Assembly (NCBI GenBank): GCA_965238045.1
Contig: CBDEGU010000012.1
Coordinates: forward strand, 1,364,001-1,428,000
Origin: CBDEGU01 sp965238045
Lineage (GTDB): Bacteria; Acidobacteriota; Terriglobia; Bryobacterales; UBA6623
Direction of reading: 5' to 3'
Length of the DNA stretch: 64,000 nt
Position 1 is the first letter of the stretch; the number at the start of each line of letters is the position of its first letter. This document shows, piece by piece, positions 53,031-61,984 of the stretch. A model generated the notes under the pieces. It was not told where the DNA came from. It saw only the letters and a program-made list of their open reading frames with translations, and made no database searches. The position numbers and the translations under genes were made by a program.

Positions 53031-54260
53031 CGGGGACAGCTCCCGAACTCTGGAACTCTGGGGGAAACCGGGACAGCCTCAGTTTCGCTGGAGGTCGCAG
53101 CTTGAAGACCGGTAAACAACTACAATAAAATGACTTACCAGATATTGGCCAATCTCCTGCGAGCAGCAGCTCGGTCGGTCTTGACGCCATAAGCTGTTCA
53201 TTTACTGAGACTTGATGACGATACTGGCCCGGCACTTGGCCAGAATCGAGGCCGTCCCGGTTTCCCGAGACGGAACTTCATCACATCATATGGTTCGCCA
53301 GTTCTGGGCCTATAATGAGAGTCGCGAGAGGGAAATGATTGGCAGGCCGAAAGAGCGGTACAACTGGCAAGGCCAAACGCCCGCCGAGCCCCTGACTTAC
53401 ACTTGCAGTTACTGCGGAGACAGAGTGGCTTCCACTCTGGCCTGGACGTCTCCGACGTCTCAAGGGAGGATCGCAAGGGTTCGAACCTGCCCATCGTGCA
53501 GTGGCCCTACGTTTTTCGATGTGGACGATACACGCATTCCCGGGAAGATATTCGGCGTTGAGGTTCCCCATCTTCCCCCCGACATCGAGATTCTCTATCG
53601 AGAAGCTCGATTGAGTGCGAGCGCTGACGCGCCCACTGCCGCTGTGATGGTCTGCCGAAAAATGCTCATGAACATCGCCGTCCATGAAAAGGCGGAAGAG
53701 AACAAGCAGTTTGTCTACTATGTCGCTTATCTCGCGGACAACGGCTATTTGCCGCCCGGGGGCGAGAAGTGGGCCGAACACATCAAGGACCGTGGCAACG
53801 AAGCAAACCACGAAATCAAGGCCAAGACTGCGGAGGACGCCCAGCTGCTGATCCGATTCGTCGAGATGCTGCTGAGATTCATCTACGAGTTCCCAAAACT
53901 TGTGCCGTCCAGCGAGCCCACTAAGCACAATTCTTAGCGAACATCGGTTCGTGTTGGACGCGACCGCCTTACGGGGAGATCGGGGACAAGAAGCTGTGAA
54001 TTAATGGCGGGAAACCGCGGGAAACCGGGAAACCAAGGTTCGAGAGGTTCGAGGAGGTTCGAGGGACAGGCACCTTAACCTCGCAGAAGTCTTGATGATT
54101 CAGTACTTTACATTTTCACCTAATGCAGGGACAGGCACCCTAACTCTCGCCGCACGAACGGCAGTGAGTCACAGAGCGCGAGTCATGGATTCAGCAGGGC
54201 ACAAAAAGGCCGACCGCCCCGCAGCGAAGGTTTTCCGTTCGGCCGCGAGCCGAGGGACAG
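53031..54260. repeat. cluster of GGGACAG(GCACC) REP-like motifs
   Basis: GGGACAGGCACC occurs at 54063-54074 and 54128-54139, and also at 52224-52235. Variants GGGGACAG or GGGACAGGTTCC occur near 53031, 53981 and 54254. The complement GGTGCCTGTCCC is a common end motif of REP elements linked to RAYT transposases. No RAYT gene is seen here. They surround the DUF4145 gene. Confidence 0.5.
53215..53937 (+). CDS. DUF4145 domain-containing protein with zinc-finger-like region
   Basis: 240 residues from ATG 53215 (preceded by an in-frame TTG). ATG 53290 (MVRQFWAYNE) is a plausible later start. A CSYCGD...CPSC pair in the middle could form a zinc ribbon. The C-terminal part (AAVMVCRKMLMNIAVHEKAE, GGEKWAEHIKDRGNEANHEI, AQLLIRFVEMLLRFIYE) is a DUF4145 helical domain. 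That domain occurs in restriction-modification subunits and stand-alone accessory proteins, often in defence-rich neighbourhoods. The gene is isolated within repeat-rich DNA. Confidence 0.8.
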   Translation: MTILARHLARIEAVPVSRDGTSSHHMVRQFWAYNESREREMIGRPKERYNWQGQTPAEPLTYTCSYCGDRVASTLAWTSPTSQGRIARVRTCPSCSGPTFFDVDDTRIPGKIFGVEVPHLPPDIEILYREARLSASADAPTAAVMVCRKMLMNIAVHEKAEENKQFVYYVAYLADNGYLPPGGEKWAEHIKDRGNEANHEIKAKTAEDAQLLIRFVEMLLRFIYEFPKLVPSSEPTKHNS

Positions 54261-54850
54261 GTTCCCCACCCCGGCTCACGAGATAACAAAATATCTAAGC
54301 GACGCCCTCACAATAAGATCCATCCGCCAGCCCCCGCCAACCCCAACCACCTGCGGTAAGCTGGATACGAACGCCCAGAATACGAATACCCAGCGCCAGC
54401 CAGCACCGTGCCACAATGCTCATATACGAAGATAGGCTGCGCCGGCCAGCCGTGCATCGCCGCACCCGCGCCCGGCCAACAAGCAACTCAGCACGGCTAG
54501 CAAAACAAACAATACCAAACAAACCCAGCCTCGCTGAACCCAAATGAAATCAGCACTTTACAACCCAGTCCCGATCCCGCCCCCAGCAGCGTCACCGAAA
54601 TACTGGGGCGTGGCATGGCGCCCGAGCCAGCCGACCCCGCGGAACCGAACCGCCACCGTCTCTCCCCCAAGAAGCCCCACTCAGCCAGATCCGCCAAACC
54701 GGTATGCCAAACGAACCCAATTCCCACCGCCAGCGACAACGCACTCGCCCACGCCACCGGTCGCCCGCCACCGCCCGTCACCCAAAAAACCCCACACAGC
54801 CCAAAGCGCCGAAATCGAACTACCAAACAGACCCAATCTCGCCGGACCCA
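54126..54850. repeat. diverged long intergenic repeat, copy 2
   Basis: Direct-orientation counterpart of 52222-52990, with similar order of blocks and the same tandem-unit tail ending ..GAAATCGAACTACCAAACAGA. Divergence is substantial, so the duplication is old. Frames here are not considered genes. Confidence 0.7.
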
Positions 54851-55271
54851 TCTAAATCAACATCTGACGGCCACCTGCCCCTGACCGAATCGCGGATCTC
54901 CCCCGCGGCCGCGGCAATCGAAAACCACCGTAGCGCGGATCTCAAAGAGACCTGCGGCTTTTCTGGCCTGCCGAACTATTAATCCCCCAATCCCCCGCGC
55001 CCGCCAAGCTCCGTAGGAGCGACACATCGAACAGCCTGGGGCGTGAGCCCCAGGACCACAGGCCGAAAACAGTCAGCCCCGGCAGGGGCGGCACACCCCC
55101 CTTCACCACAAATACCGCTCATCGGGCCGCGGAATCCACCGCTGGAATCCACAGCACCGAAACCCCAAATCCCCCGACCCCCCTGTCACAACAATTCAAT
55201 CCCACCAAATCAACAACATACGCAAAAAACGCCCCAAAACACTTGACACCGCGTGCTAGCCTATACCCGTA
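54851..55271. other. intergenic with hairpin-forming repeat
   Basis: No gene. A GTAGGAGCGACACATC-type block at about 55013-55028 is followed by a 20-bp hairpin CCTGGGGCGTGAGCCCCAGG (55035-55054) and a second short GCCCC/GGGGC stem. The block resembles short interspersed repeats I have seen in other environmental genomes, from memory only. A TTGACA box at 55243-55248 may start a transcript; its -10 partner (TATACC at 55262) is only 13 bp away, so the promoter call is weak. Confidence 0.35.
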
Positions 55272-55610
55272 ACGATCGGAAAGGATAGATCACCGCGATC
55301 CCCCGACCGTTTCCTGGCCAGGACAGAAAGCTCGCTCCGCGGTTCATCATCTCCTCGAATCACAGAGGAGAGGGTGACTGCAAAGGCGGGTCTTCGGACG
55401 GCTCTCGAAAGTGGACATCCACCGCGAAGGGCTACGAGCGCGGTCGTGCACCATCGCCGCGCGGCATCACTGCGCGGCAAGACCGCGCCAGAGAACCCTT
55501 CGCCCGGAACCGCCTGCAACTTCCGGCTGGGGCGGCTCGCCGGGATCACATAGTCGGAACGAGAGGCGTCTCTCACTTCTTTGAAATTTGTTTGAATTTG
55601 AAAAAGAAGC
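55272..55610 (+). ncRNA. candidate structured RNA, unassigned
   Basis: Several perfect helices can be drawn on the plus strand. Three are nested: 55424-55431 with 55496-55503 (GCGAAGGG), 55438-55445 with 55481-55488 (GCGCGGTC), and 55456-55462 with 55472-55478 (GCCGCGC). A CTCCTC/GAGGAG stem and a GTC-TTCG-GAC tetraloop hairpin lie upstream. It does not show the conserved segments of RNase P, tmRNA or SRP RNA that I know. A long minus-strand frame crosses it but looks non-protein. Transcription is not established. Confidence 0.35.
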
Positions 55611-55979
55611 ACCAAGAAGAACGAAGCCAGCAACCTCAGCCACCCACCCAACCCATCCGCCAGACCATGCAGCGGAGCCAGGGGCGAGACACCGTCGAGC
55701 CCCTCGATCCGCCCGCGGCCGCCAAATATCAGAAAAACCGGGCAAATCCGGACAAAACCCATCGCAAAACAACTATCCCATCGCCCAAGAACCATTCCCC
55801 GACCCAACCTCAGCCGCCTCCCTCTCCAAAAAAAAGCTAAACAATCCCCAAAAACCGGGCATTACCGGACAGAAACGCACCCTTCCGCCACCACTCCCTG
55901 CGCAGTGCCCTCTTGGAAGTACTCAGCCTTCGATCTGCATCCTCCAGACGACGGCCGCGACCGCCACATCAGAGACCGG
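55611..55979. other. intergenic, no gene recognised
   Basis: About 370 bp of A/C-rich DNA (CCAACCC, AAAACC runs) between the structured region and the haloperoxidase stop. Frames are compositional. No clear terminator was found. Confidence 0.35.
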
Positions 55980-57941
55980 CTAGTCGCGGGCGACGGCCGA
56001 GCCGATGCGCCCTCTCGGCGACCGCACCCACTCCCGGCCGAAGTAGCTCTTGGCCCGCGCAAAGACGTCCTTAGCGATTCGGTCTCCCATGATGCGGCCC
56101 GGCAGATCGTCGGCCGGCGGGTGAATGCCGCCCCAGATGCGCGACAGGCTTGTCTGATCCGAGGCATCCTGATAGGTCGCCCATTGCAGGGTGATGTCCA
56201 TGCTCGGACCTTCCTCGAAGACCAGAAACTCGTTCTTCGGACAGAAGAACTCGCCGATGCCGCCGGGAAAGAACTGCGATCCCGTTAGCATCGTCATGAT
56301 CTCGGAGGCGGCGCGGCTGAACGTGCTGTGCCCCGAGACATAGCCGGCAAACGGAGGAGTCACAAAGGTCGGGCGCTGGTAAGGCCACCAAGTCTCGGCC
56401 AAGATCCAGCCGGCGCCGGCGACGTCAACGTCCGGGTCCTCAATGAAGGCGGGCCCCTTCCAGGCATAGAGCGCGATCTTGCCCTCGCTTTCGGCCAGGT
56501 GCTCGTGACGCTCGCCCTCGGCGGTGGTCTCGGCGGTGACGACTTCGATCTTCCCCGGATAGAGCCGCAGCCCTTGAGGATGGTAGGACGGCCCTTCCGG
56601 ATCGGACGACTGCCCCAGATCGGCCATGTAGCGGAGGGCGGAGATCGACCTCACGTAGTCGTACCAGCCCTTGATTCCCCAGGCGGTGACGGCCGAGTCG
56701 TGCATCGCTCCGCCCAAGGTGAAATAGACCTTCACGTCCCATTCGAGATCGTTCAGGATGGGCCCGGTTCCACCGAGACGCTTCACCGTCAGGGGATGAT
56801 CCGAGACGTAGTTGGCGATGGTGAACCAGTGTCCGGGGGGCGTCTCGGAATCGGGTCCGTCGGCCCAGAACTCGGCCAGCACCCGCGTGTAGTCGCCCAG
56901 CGGCACGACCTGCGGTTCGTAGGGCTGGCCGGTCACCGGGTTCACGGCATGCCCCGGACCCCAGTCTCCGCCATTCTCGAAGTCGTAATAGGCCTCATAG
57001 TCTCCCGCTCCGGGCAGCGGCGAGTTGCCGATGGCTCCCGGCGAGATGTCGATCATCACGCCGTCGCTGGCGTCGAGCTGGCTCGACCACAGAGCGACCA
57101 TTTCGACGCCCCACTTGTAGTACTCCTCGCTCGCCGTGCCGATCATCGGCGGCGGACCAGGATCGTGAAAGACCCAATAGTCGTAATCGTCGCGGTTGTA
57201 CACGGTCAAGTCCGACCCCATCAGCGTGAACCCGGTGACCTGCCCCCACTCCGGGCTCAGGAATGGCGGGAAGGTCCCGATTTCGGGCACGATCACGTTT
57301 CCCGACTGGTCGATGAAGACGTTGAGCTCCAGCGGCTGCCAGCGGTTGGGATCGAGGATGTCGGGATTCCCCGGTATGGGCGGGACCAGCGGCGGATTCA
57401 CCGGTTCGTAGTGCAGATTGGCGTAACCGCCAATCTCGTTCGAGTTGTCGTTGTTGCCATACTCGATGACGCTCTGGGCGATACGATTGCCCAGCGCCGC
57501 CGGAGAGTCGCCGCCGGTCGACGTAAAATTGATATCGTATCCGAGTTCGGCCATCTTCGCGTTGAAGGAAGCGAGCGCCTTGAGCGAACGCTGGGTCTGC
57601 GACTTCACGAATCGCGAGATGAGGATCCGATAGACGGCGTAGCTCATGGTCTCGGCCCGAGCGGCATCCACTTCCGCCAGCGGAAGCAAAACCTTCTCGT
57701 GATGCAGATAGGTATTTGCGTTGCGGTCGTAGGCCGCCCAGCTATCCCACATCGCTATGGAAGTGTGGAAGAGATTGCGCGCATGCACGGTCGGCCGGGC
57801 GAAATCGGCGCGGATGGCGTCCAGCAGAACTTCATTCCACTGGCCAGCGACCGACTCCCCGGCTCGGGCCGCGCCCGAGCTCAAGCACAGAACGAGACTA
57901 AGCGCGACGGCGCAGCGGCGCGCGAAATACGTGCGTTTCAT
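55980..57941 (-). CDS. vanadium-dependent haloperoxidase-like PAP2-superfamily protein, exported
   Basis: 653 residues from ATG 57941, preceded by GGAGGAAT; an in-frame ATG at 58070 lies inside the upstream gene and is rejected. A signal peptide (about residues 1-28, ending ARA) precedes a helical domain. The vanadate/phosphate-binding signature is visible: an RP in WWPYQRPTF, SGHS near residues 536-539 (PFAGYVSGHSTFSR) and SRIWGGIHPPADD near 600-612. Such enzymes either halogenate substrates with hydrogen peroxide or act as phosphatases; the sequence does not decide which. It lies 52 bp downstream of a multicopper-oxidase-like gene on the same strand. Confidence 0.85.
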   Translation of the reverse strand: MKRTYFARRCAVALSLVLCLSSGAARAGESVAGQWNEVLLDAIRADFARPTVHARNLFHTSIAMWDSWAAYDRNANTYLHHEKVLLPLAEVDAARAETMSYAVYRILISRFVKSQTQRSLKALASFNAKMAELGYDINFTSTGGDSPAALGNRIAQSVIEYGNNDNSNEIGGYANLHYEPVNPPLVPPIPGNPDILDPNRWQPLELNVFIDQSGNVIVPEIGTFPPFLSPEWGQVTGFTLMGSDLTVYNRDDYDYWVFHDPGPPPMIGTASEEYYKWGVEMVALWSSQLDASDGVMIDISPGAIGNSPLPGAGDYEAYYDFENGGDWGPGHAVNPVTGQPYEPQVVPLGDYTRVLAEFWADGPDSETPPGHWFTIANYVSDHPLTVKRLGGTGPILNDLEWDVKVYFTLGGAMHDSAVTAWGIKGWYDYVRSISALRYMADLGQSSDPEGPSYHPQGLRLYPGKIEVVTAETTAEGERHEHLAESEGKIALYAWKGPAFIEDPDVDVAGAGWILAETWWPYQRPTFVTPPFAGYVSGHSTFSRAASEIMTMLTGSQFFPGGIGEFFCPKNEFLVFEEGPSMDITLQWATYQDASDQTSLSRIWGGIHPPADDLPGRIMGDRIAKDVFARAKSYFGREWVRSPRGRIGSAVARD

Positions 57942-57993
57942 GATGATGGATTCCTCCTGCTCATGCGGTGGACGGTCTCGGGCTGGCGGCGAT

Positions 57994-60198
57994 CTAGTGA
58001 AGCGAGAAGATGGATACGTCATGGTGCAGGGGATCGAACTGGTAGATGCGGATGCGGCGGGAGGGTTCAAAGTTCAGCGTCATATGGACCTTGTGCCGTC
58101 CCACGTTCGTGTAGTCGTTCGGATCGACCGGCGGGACAATGATCGCGCCCCAAGGGCCGCCGGCGTTGAGCCACCAGTGGAAGCGGCCAAACGAGAACTT
58201 ACAGCCGGTGCCGCCTTCGGCGATCGTCGGTTCGAACTGATTCTCCCATCCCCGCAAACCGCCGAAATCAGCGCTGATGTAGCCGTGGGGAAAGTGGTCG
58301 CCGTTGAAGAGCGAAACCTTGAAAATGGCGGGCCGGGTCTCCCATTCCCGCCAGGTGTCCCAGCCTCCGTCCTTGATCTTGCCGTAGATGGTGTTGTTCA
58401 CGTAGAGCATCGACATGGTGGCCCCGGGGTCCTCGAGGTGCTTGGCCCCGGTGGGAAGCTCGGTGCGGTCGGACCAGTCGAAGTAGGCAATCAGGGCGCG
58501 GTCCATCAAAGCGACAACCTGCGACCACTCGGTCTCCTCGCGAGCCTGCCGGAGGGCCATCCACATCTGCTTGGCCGGCGACAGCTCGCCGATCTTGGCG
58601 ATGGCGGCAGGCGAAAAATCATCGGCGCAGCGGTGCAGGCAGTCGATCGTATAGGTGATGGTCCACGGAACATCGAGAACTTCGCTCGGATCGATGAACG
58701 CCGCGTCGGACTCGATGTGGCTGTCATACCAGATCTGATGGACGTTGACATTGCCGCCGATCGTGTCGCCTTCCACGTTCCAAATGGGCACGACCTTCTT
58801 GACCTTCGTGGGGCCGATGTAGTGAAGCAGCGGAAAGCCGCTCCACGGGTACTCGGGCAGGCGGTTGCCTTCGATGACATCAATGCCCCGCTGGATGGCC
58901 ACTCGGTCGATCGTGTGCCTCGCGCGGGCCTGGTCTCTGACCTGCTCGAGCACGCTCTTGATCACTTGCGAGGGCGAGGTGGGGTCGATCTGGGTGACCT
59001 TCACCGGCTTGCCGTCGGGACCCGCCGGCTCGACGACCTGGAAGCGCAGGATCGGATCGCCGGGATCGAGGATTCTCCCCGACGGGCCGCGGCCTTCGAA
59101 CTGCTCCAGACGGTTGACGAGATCGACGGTTTCGCCGGGGCGATAACGGGAGAAATCGATAATCACGTCGTGCCGCTGCACGACCGCGACATTGATGCTC
59201 TCCGCCTCGACCGGCCGCTCGAGAAAGTTGCTATCGGTAGTGATGACCACGAAGTTCTGCCCGCTGGAGAGGAACAGCTCGTAGTAGCGGGAGGGTCCGC
59301 CGTTTTGCACGCGGAAGCGATATTTTCTGGGCTCGACGCGCACGTAAGGCTTTGCAATGCGATTCACGGTCCACTTTCCGCCCAGCCAGCCGTCGGTCTG
59401 GAAGGGGTTAAAGACAGCCCGGCCGTCGGGGGCGAACTGAACATCGTGGAGCATGAGCGGGATGTTGTACCTGCCGCTGGGCAGCCGCCAGGCTTGCGGG
59501 CTGGGATCGTTCTCGTTGTTGGAGTCCCTCGGGTCGAACAGGAAATAAAAGCCCGAGAGTCCGGCGTAAACGTTCGGCGCGGTAAAGTCCATGCGGTGGT
59601 CGTGGTACCAGAGCGAGTTCATTCGCTCACGCTCATCGCCGCCGGCTTCGTAGTTCGTATAGTGATGGTCCCAGAATTCGTCCGGGTCCTTCCAGTCGCC
59701 CGGATAGCCGTCGCTTTCCGACGCAGTGTGGGAATTGTGCAGGTGAATCGTCGTCGAAGCCAGGCCGAAGCCGAGCGTGTTCACCTCGGGCAGATCGTTG
59801 TAGCGGCGAACGAAAATCGGCTCGCCGTAGTAGGCGTGAAAGGTGGCGCCTGGCGAGACGCCGTCCCAACCCCAGGTCGGTGTCGGAGGAAGATCGGGAT
59901 GGTAGAGCCAGAGGAACTGCTGCTCGCGCTGCACGTAAAACTTTCGGGGATGGAACTCCCCATAGCGTTGATGCCGGCCGGGATTGGGCCGGGGTGTGAG
60001 CGTGTCCTCGGGAACAGGCTGCGCAATCGGGGGAATGAACAGCGGAGCAATGAAGGGCCTTGTCGGAGGACTCGGCGGTACGGTACTAGGCGAGATTCCG
60101 TCGTCGAGACAAAGCTGGCCCAGGCCGGATTCGGGGGCGGCCAGCGCCGAGCCGCCGACCGCCAAGCCCAACTTCAGGGCATCCCTTCTGGTGGACAT
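57994..60198 (-). CDS. multicopper oxidase-like protein, exported, lacking the C-terminal copper site
   Basis: 734 residues with a twin-Arg-type signal (MSTRRDALKLGLAVGGSALA). The first half carries cupredoxin copper motifs TIHLHNSHT and LWYHDHRMD, and AGLSGFYFLFDPRD as in CotA/bilirubin-oxidase-like proteins. The expected C-terminal ligands (HPxHxH and HCHxxxH) are not found anywhere; the C-terminus ends in a plain strand region (RIYQFDPLHHDVSIFSLH). It may therefore not be a functional four-copper oxidase. Upstream of and probably co-transcribed with the haloperoxidase-like gene. ATG 60198. Confidence 0.8.
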   Translation of the reverse strand: MSTRRDALKLGLAVGGSALAAPESGLGQLCLDDGISPSTVPPSPPTRPFIAPLFIPPIAQPVPEDTLTPRPNPGRHQRYGEFHPRKFYVQREQQFLWLYHPDLPPTPTWGWDGVSPGATFHAYYGEPIFVRRYNDLPEVNTLGFGLASTTIHLHNSHTASESDGYPGDWKDPDEFWDHHYTNYEAGGDERERMNSLWYHDHRMDFTAPNVYAGLSGFYFLFDPRDSNNENDPSPQAWRLPSGRYNIPLMLHDVQFAPDGRAVFNPFQTDGWLGGKWTVNRIAKPYVRVEPRKYRFRVQNGGPSRYYELFLSSGQNFVVITTDSNFLERPVEAESINVAVVQRHDVIIDFSRYRPGETVDLVNRLEQFEGRGPSGRILDPGDPILRFQVVEPAGPDGKPVKVTQIDPTSPSQVIKSVLEQVRDQARARHTIDRVAIQRGIDVIEGNRLPEYPWSGFPLLHYIGPTKVKKVVPIWNVEGDTIGGNVNVHQIWYDSHIESDAAFIDPSEVLDVPWTITYTIDCLHRCADDFSPAAIAKIGELSPAKQMWMALRQAREETEWSQVVALMDRALIAYFDWSDRTELPTGAKHLEDPGATMSMLYVNNTIYGKIKDGGWDTWREWETRPAIFKVSLFNGDHFPHGYISADFGGLRGWENQFEPTIAEGGTGCKFSFGRFHWWLNAGGPWGAIIVPPVDPNDYTNVGRHKVHMTLNFEPSRRIRIYQFDPLHHDVSIFSLH

Positions 60199-60532
60199 AC
60201 GTTAGCCGCCTTTGCCGACTGAGTGTCTCGGCAGTGGGCATCTCTAAACCCAGGCCAGCACTTACCACTCTCGGCCATGCAAACCCAGCCAAAGAAACAT
60301 CGCGAAACCGCGGCGGGATTCGGTCAGATCGGTCTGGGATTTACAATTGTAACATGCGTAAGACGCGCTGATTTTCTAGCGGGCCGGCGGGTGATCGGGC
60401 AGACGCGCGGACCAGTGCACGGGCTAACACAGATGAGGGGAGCCGGCGGCTAGGGGGCATTCCTCTCCACTTCGGCCGCGGATTTCCATCCGCGGCTCCG
60501 TTGCGGGCTTACGGGATTTTCAATGAAATGCT
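60199..60532. other. intergenic; hairpin near the DUF362 gene end
   Basis: 330 bp with no gene. A 9-bp perfect stem with a TTCC loop (60475-60496, GCCGCGGAT/ATCCGCGGC) lies 37 bp beyond the stop of the DUF362 gene. It could be a terminator for that leftward gene, but it lacks a following T-run. The promoter of the oxidase gene should lie near 60200-60350; no clear hexamers were assigned. Confidence 0.4.
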
Positions 60533-61822
60533 CTAGACCTTGATCTTGTCGTAATCAAATGGCTCGTCGACGAGGTGATATTCTGGCTCGCCGTCTTTCA
60601 CCAGATAGTAGGTCTTGAGCGGCGTGCGATCGAAGTCGGTGAGCTTGCGGGGCTGCGCCTCGCCGTCGACCCATTCATAGATGGGAACGTCCCAGGGATT
60701 GAACGTATCGCTCAGACCTCGCTCTTTGGCAATGCGGTAGAGGTTGATGTTGCCCGGCTCGTGTCCGCCGAGCCAGAGGCCGATCAAGTCAAGCCGGAAC
60801 TTATCCTTGCTAAACATGACCATGTTGGTGAGATGGTCGTCGCCAATTCCGAAGCCATTACCGTCGCGGCCGTAGATGCCCTCGATCATGGCCAAGCCCG
60901 TCTTGAGAACGCTCATGTTGTCACAGGTTTTGTGAGCCCAGATCTCTTGATGCATCGGGCTGAGGGGCGCGGAGCTGTCGTAGCGCGCATAACCGAGTTT
61001 GCGGTGGTTCTCGAAGAACTTGTTCACGCGGGCTTCGACTTTCGGGTGGATCGTGCGCTGCATGAACTCTGGCGCGCCGGTGACCATTCGCCAGCCGGGA
61101 CAGAAGCGCACATAGGGTTTGACGACCAGCCCTTGCTCGTTCTTGACCGACTGGGTGAGACACATGCCATGGGCTTTCCACTTGGCGATGTTGAGCATCC
61201 ATGAGTTCGGGTCGTTGACCGGCGCGTAGTGCGGAATCTCGGAGTAGACTACGGCGTCGGGCACCTTCGACCAATTCATCTCATAGCTTTCCTCGAAGTT
61301 TCGGACGCGGCGAAGGCACTCGTTCATCTTGACGCCCTGACGCTCATTGATGTCGACGAAGCCGCGATAGTTCCAGGCGTGGTAGTTGTTGGCTTCGACG
61401 AAGGTGAAGTCCTTGGGCCCGAGTTCCTTCAGACCCATCACCATGCCTTCGTAGAACTGCGGGTCGGTGCCGGTGCCCCAGGTGTCTTCCTTCGGACGAT
61501 CTTTCGTCCGAACGCTGCAGACGTTGGGCTTGAGAACGATCTTGTGCGTGATGGGGATGCCGCCGGTATCGCTCGGCACGAATATCTCGCGGGCAAGCTG
61601 GAGACCCTCGGCGAGTTTCTGTTCGTTGTCGAACTTATGCTTGACCTTGGTGCGCCGGATGAAGACGGCTTTCGGGTTGGCCTCAATAAAAGGATGGACG
61701 CTGAAGTAGGGGCTCGCCTCGCCAACGCGAGGCGCCGACGGAAGTCCCGGCACCGAGCCGACAACGGCCCCGGCTCCGGCCATCAGGCCTGTCTGAAGAA
61801 CGTGCCGCCGCGTTACACCCAT
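60533..61822 (-). CDS. DUF362 domain-containing protein with Tat-type signal
   Basis: 429 residues. MGVTRRHVLQTGLMAGAGAV looks like a twin-Arg signal. The mature protein has DUF362 features (ITHKIVLKPNVCSV, DFTFVEANNYHAW, MLNIAKWKAHGMCLTQSVKN, GLAMIEGIYGRDGNGFG). No ferredoxin-type CxxCxxC motifs are present, unlike some DUF362 proteins. Function is unknown; the family is linked to redox or metal-related exported proteins. Same strand as the haloperoxidase and oxidase genes, but 334 bp away. ATG 61822. Confidence 0.83.
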   Translation of the reverse strand: MGVTRRHVLQTGLMAGAGAVVGSVPGLPSAPRVGEASPYFSVHPFIEANPKAVFIRRTKVKHKFDNEQKLAEGLQLAREIFVPSDTGGIPITHKIVLKPNVCSVRTKDRPKEDTWGTGTDPQFYEGMVMGLKELGPKDFTFVEANNYHAWNYRGFVDINERQGVKMNECLRRVRNFEESYEMNWSKVPDAVVYSEIPHYAPVNDPNSWMLNIAKWKAHGMCLTQSVKNEQGLVVKPYVRFCPGWRMVTGAPEFMQRTIHPKVEARVNKFFENHRKLGYARYDSSAPLSPMHQEIWAHKTCDNMSVLKTGLAMIEGIYGRDGNGFGIGDDHLTNMVMFSKDKFRLDLIGLWLGGHEPGNINLYRIAKERGLSDTFNPWDVPIYEWVDGEAQPRKLTDFDRTPLKTYYLVKDGEPEYHLVDEPFDYDKIKV

Positions 61823-61984
61823 GACGCTACCTCAATAAATGGAATCGCCGTTGCCAACCGGCTGCCCCTATTGTACACCCGCGATTAGCAACCCGTGGCG
61901 GGGAATCGCTCTGGGGAAATGATCGAGACGCGATGATGAAAAAGGCGCGGAACTCGAAGAGATCCGTGCCACGATGGGTCGCGG

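Noticed and set aside
52410..53105. 231-aa plus-strand ORF and overlapping minus-strand ORF
   Set aside because: Both are built from intergenic tandem repeats with extreme composition and have no ribosome-binding site or domain; a diverged DNA copy at 54.1-54.9 kb does not preserve the frames.
54030..54070. GGTTCGA repeats as a tRNA T-arm
   Set aside because: They are short tandem GGTTCGAG repeats next to a REP-like motif with no acceptor or anticodon stem.
55272..55610. RNase P RNA, tmRNA or SRP RNA
   Set aside because: A GACAGAAAG segment recalled RNase P, but the other universally conserved segments are missing or misplaced, and no tmRNA or SRP signature was found.
56328..60222. Very long plus-strand ORFs (604 and 821 aa)
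   Set aside because: They are antisense shadows of the haloperoxidase-like and multicopper-oxidase-like genes, which carry the recognisable motifs.
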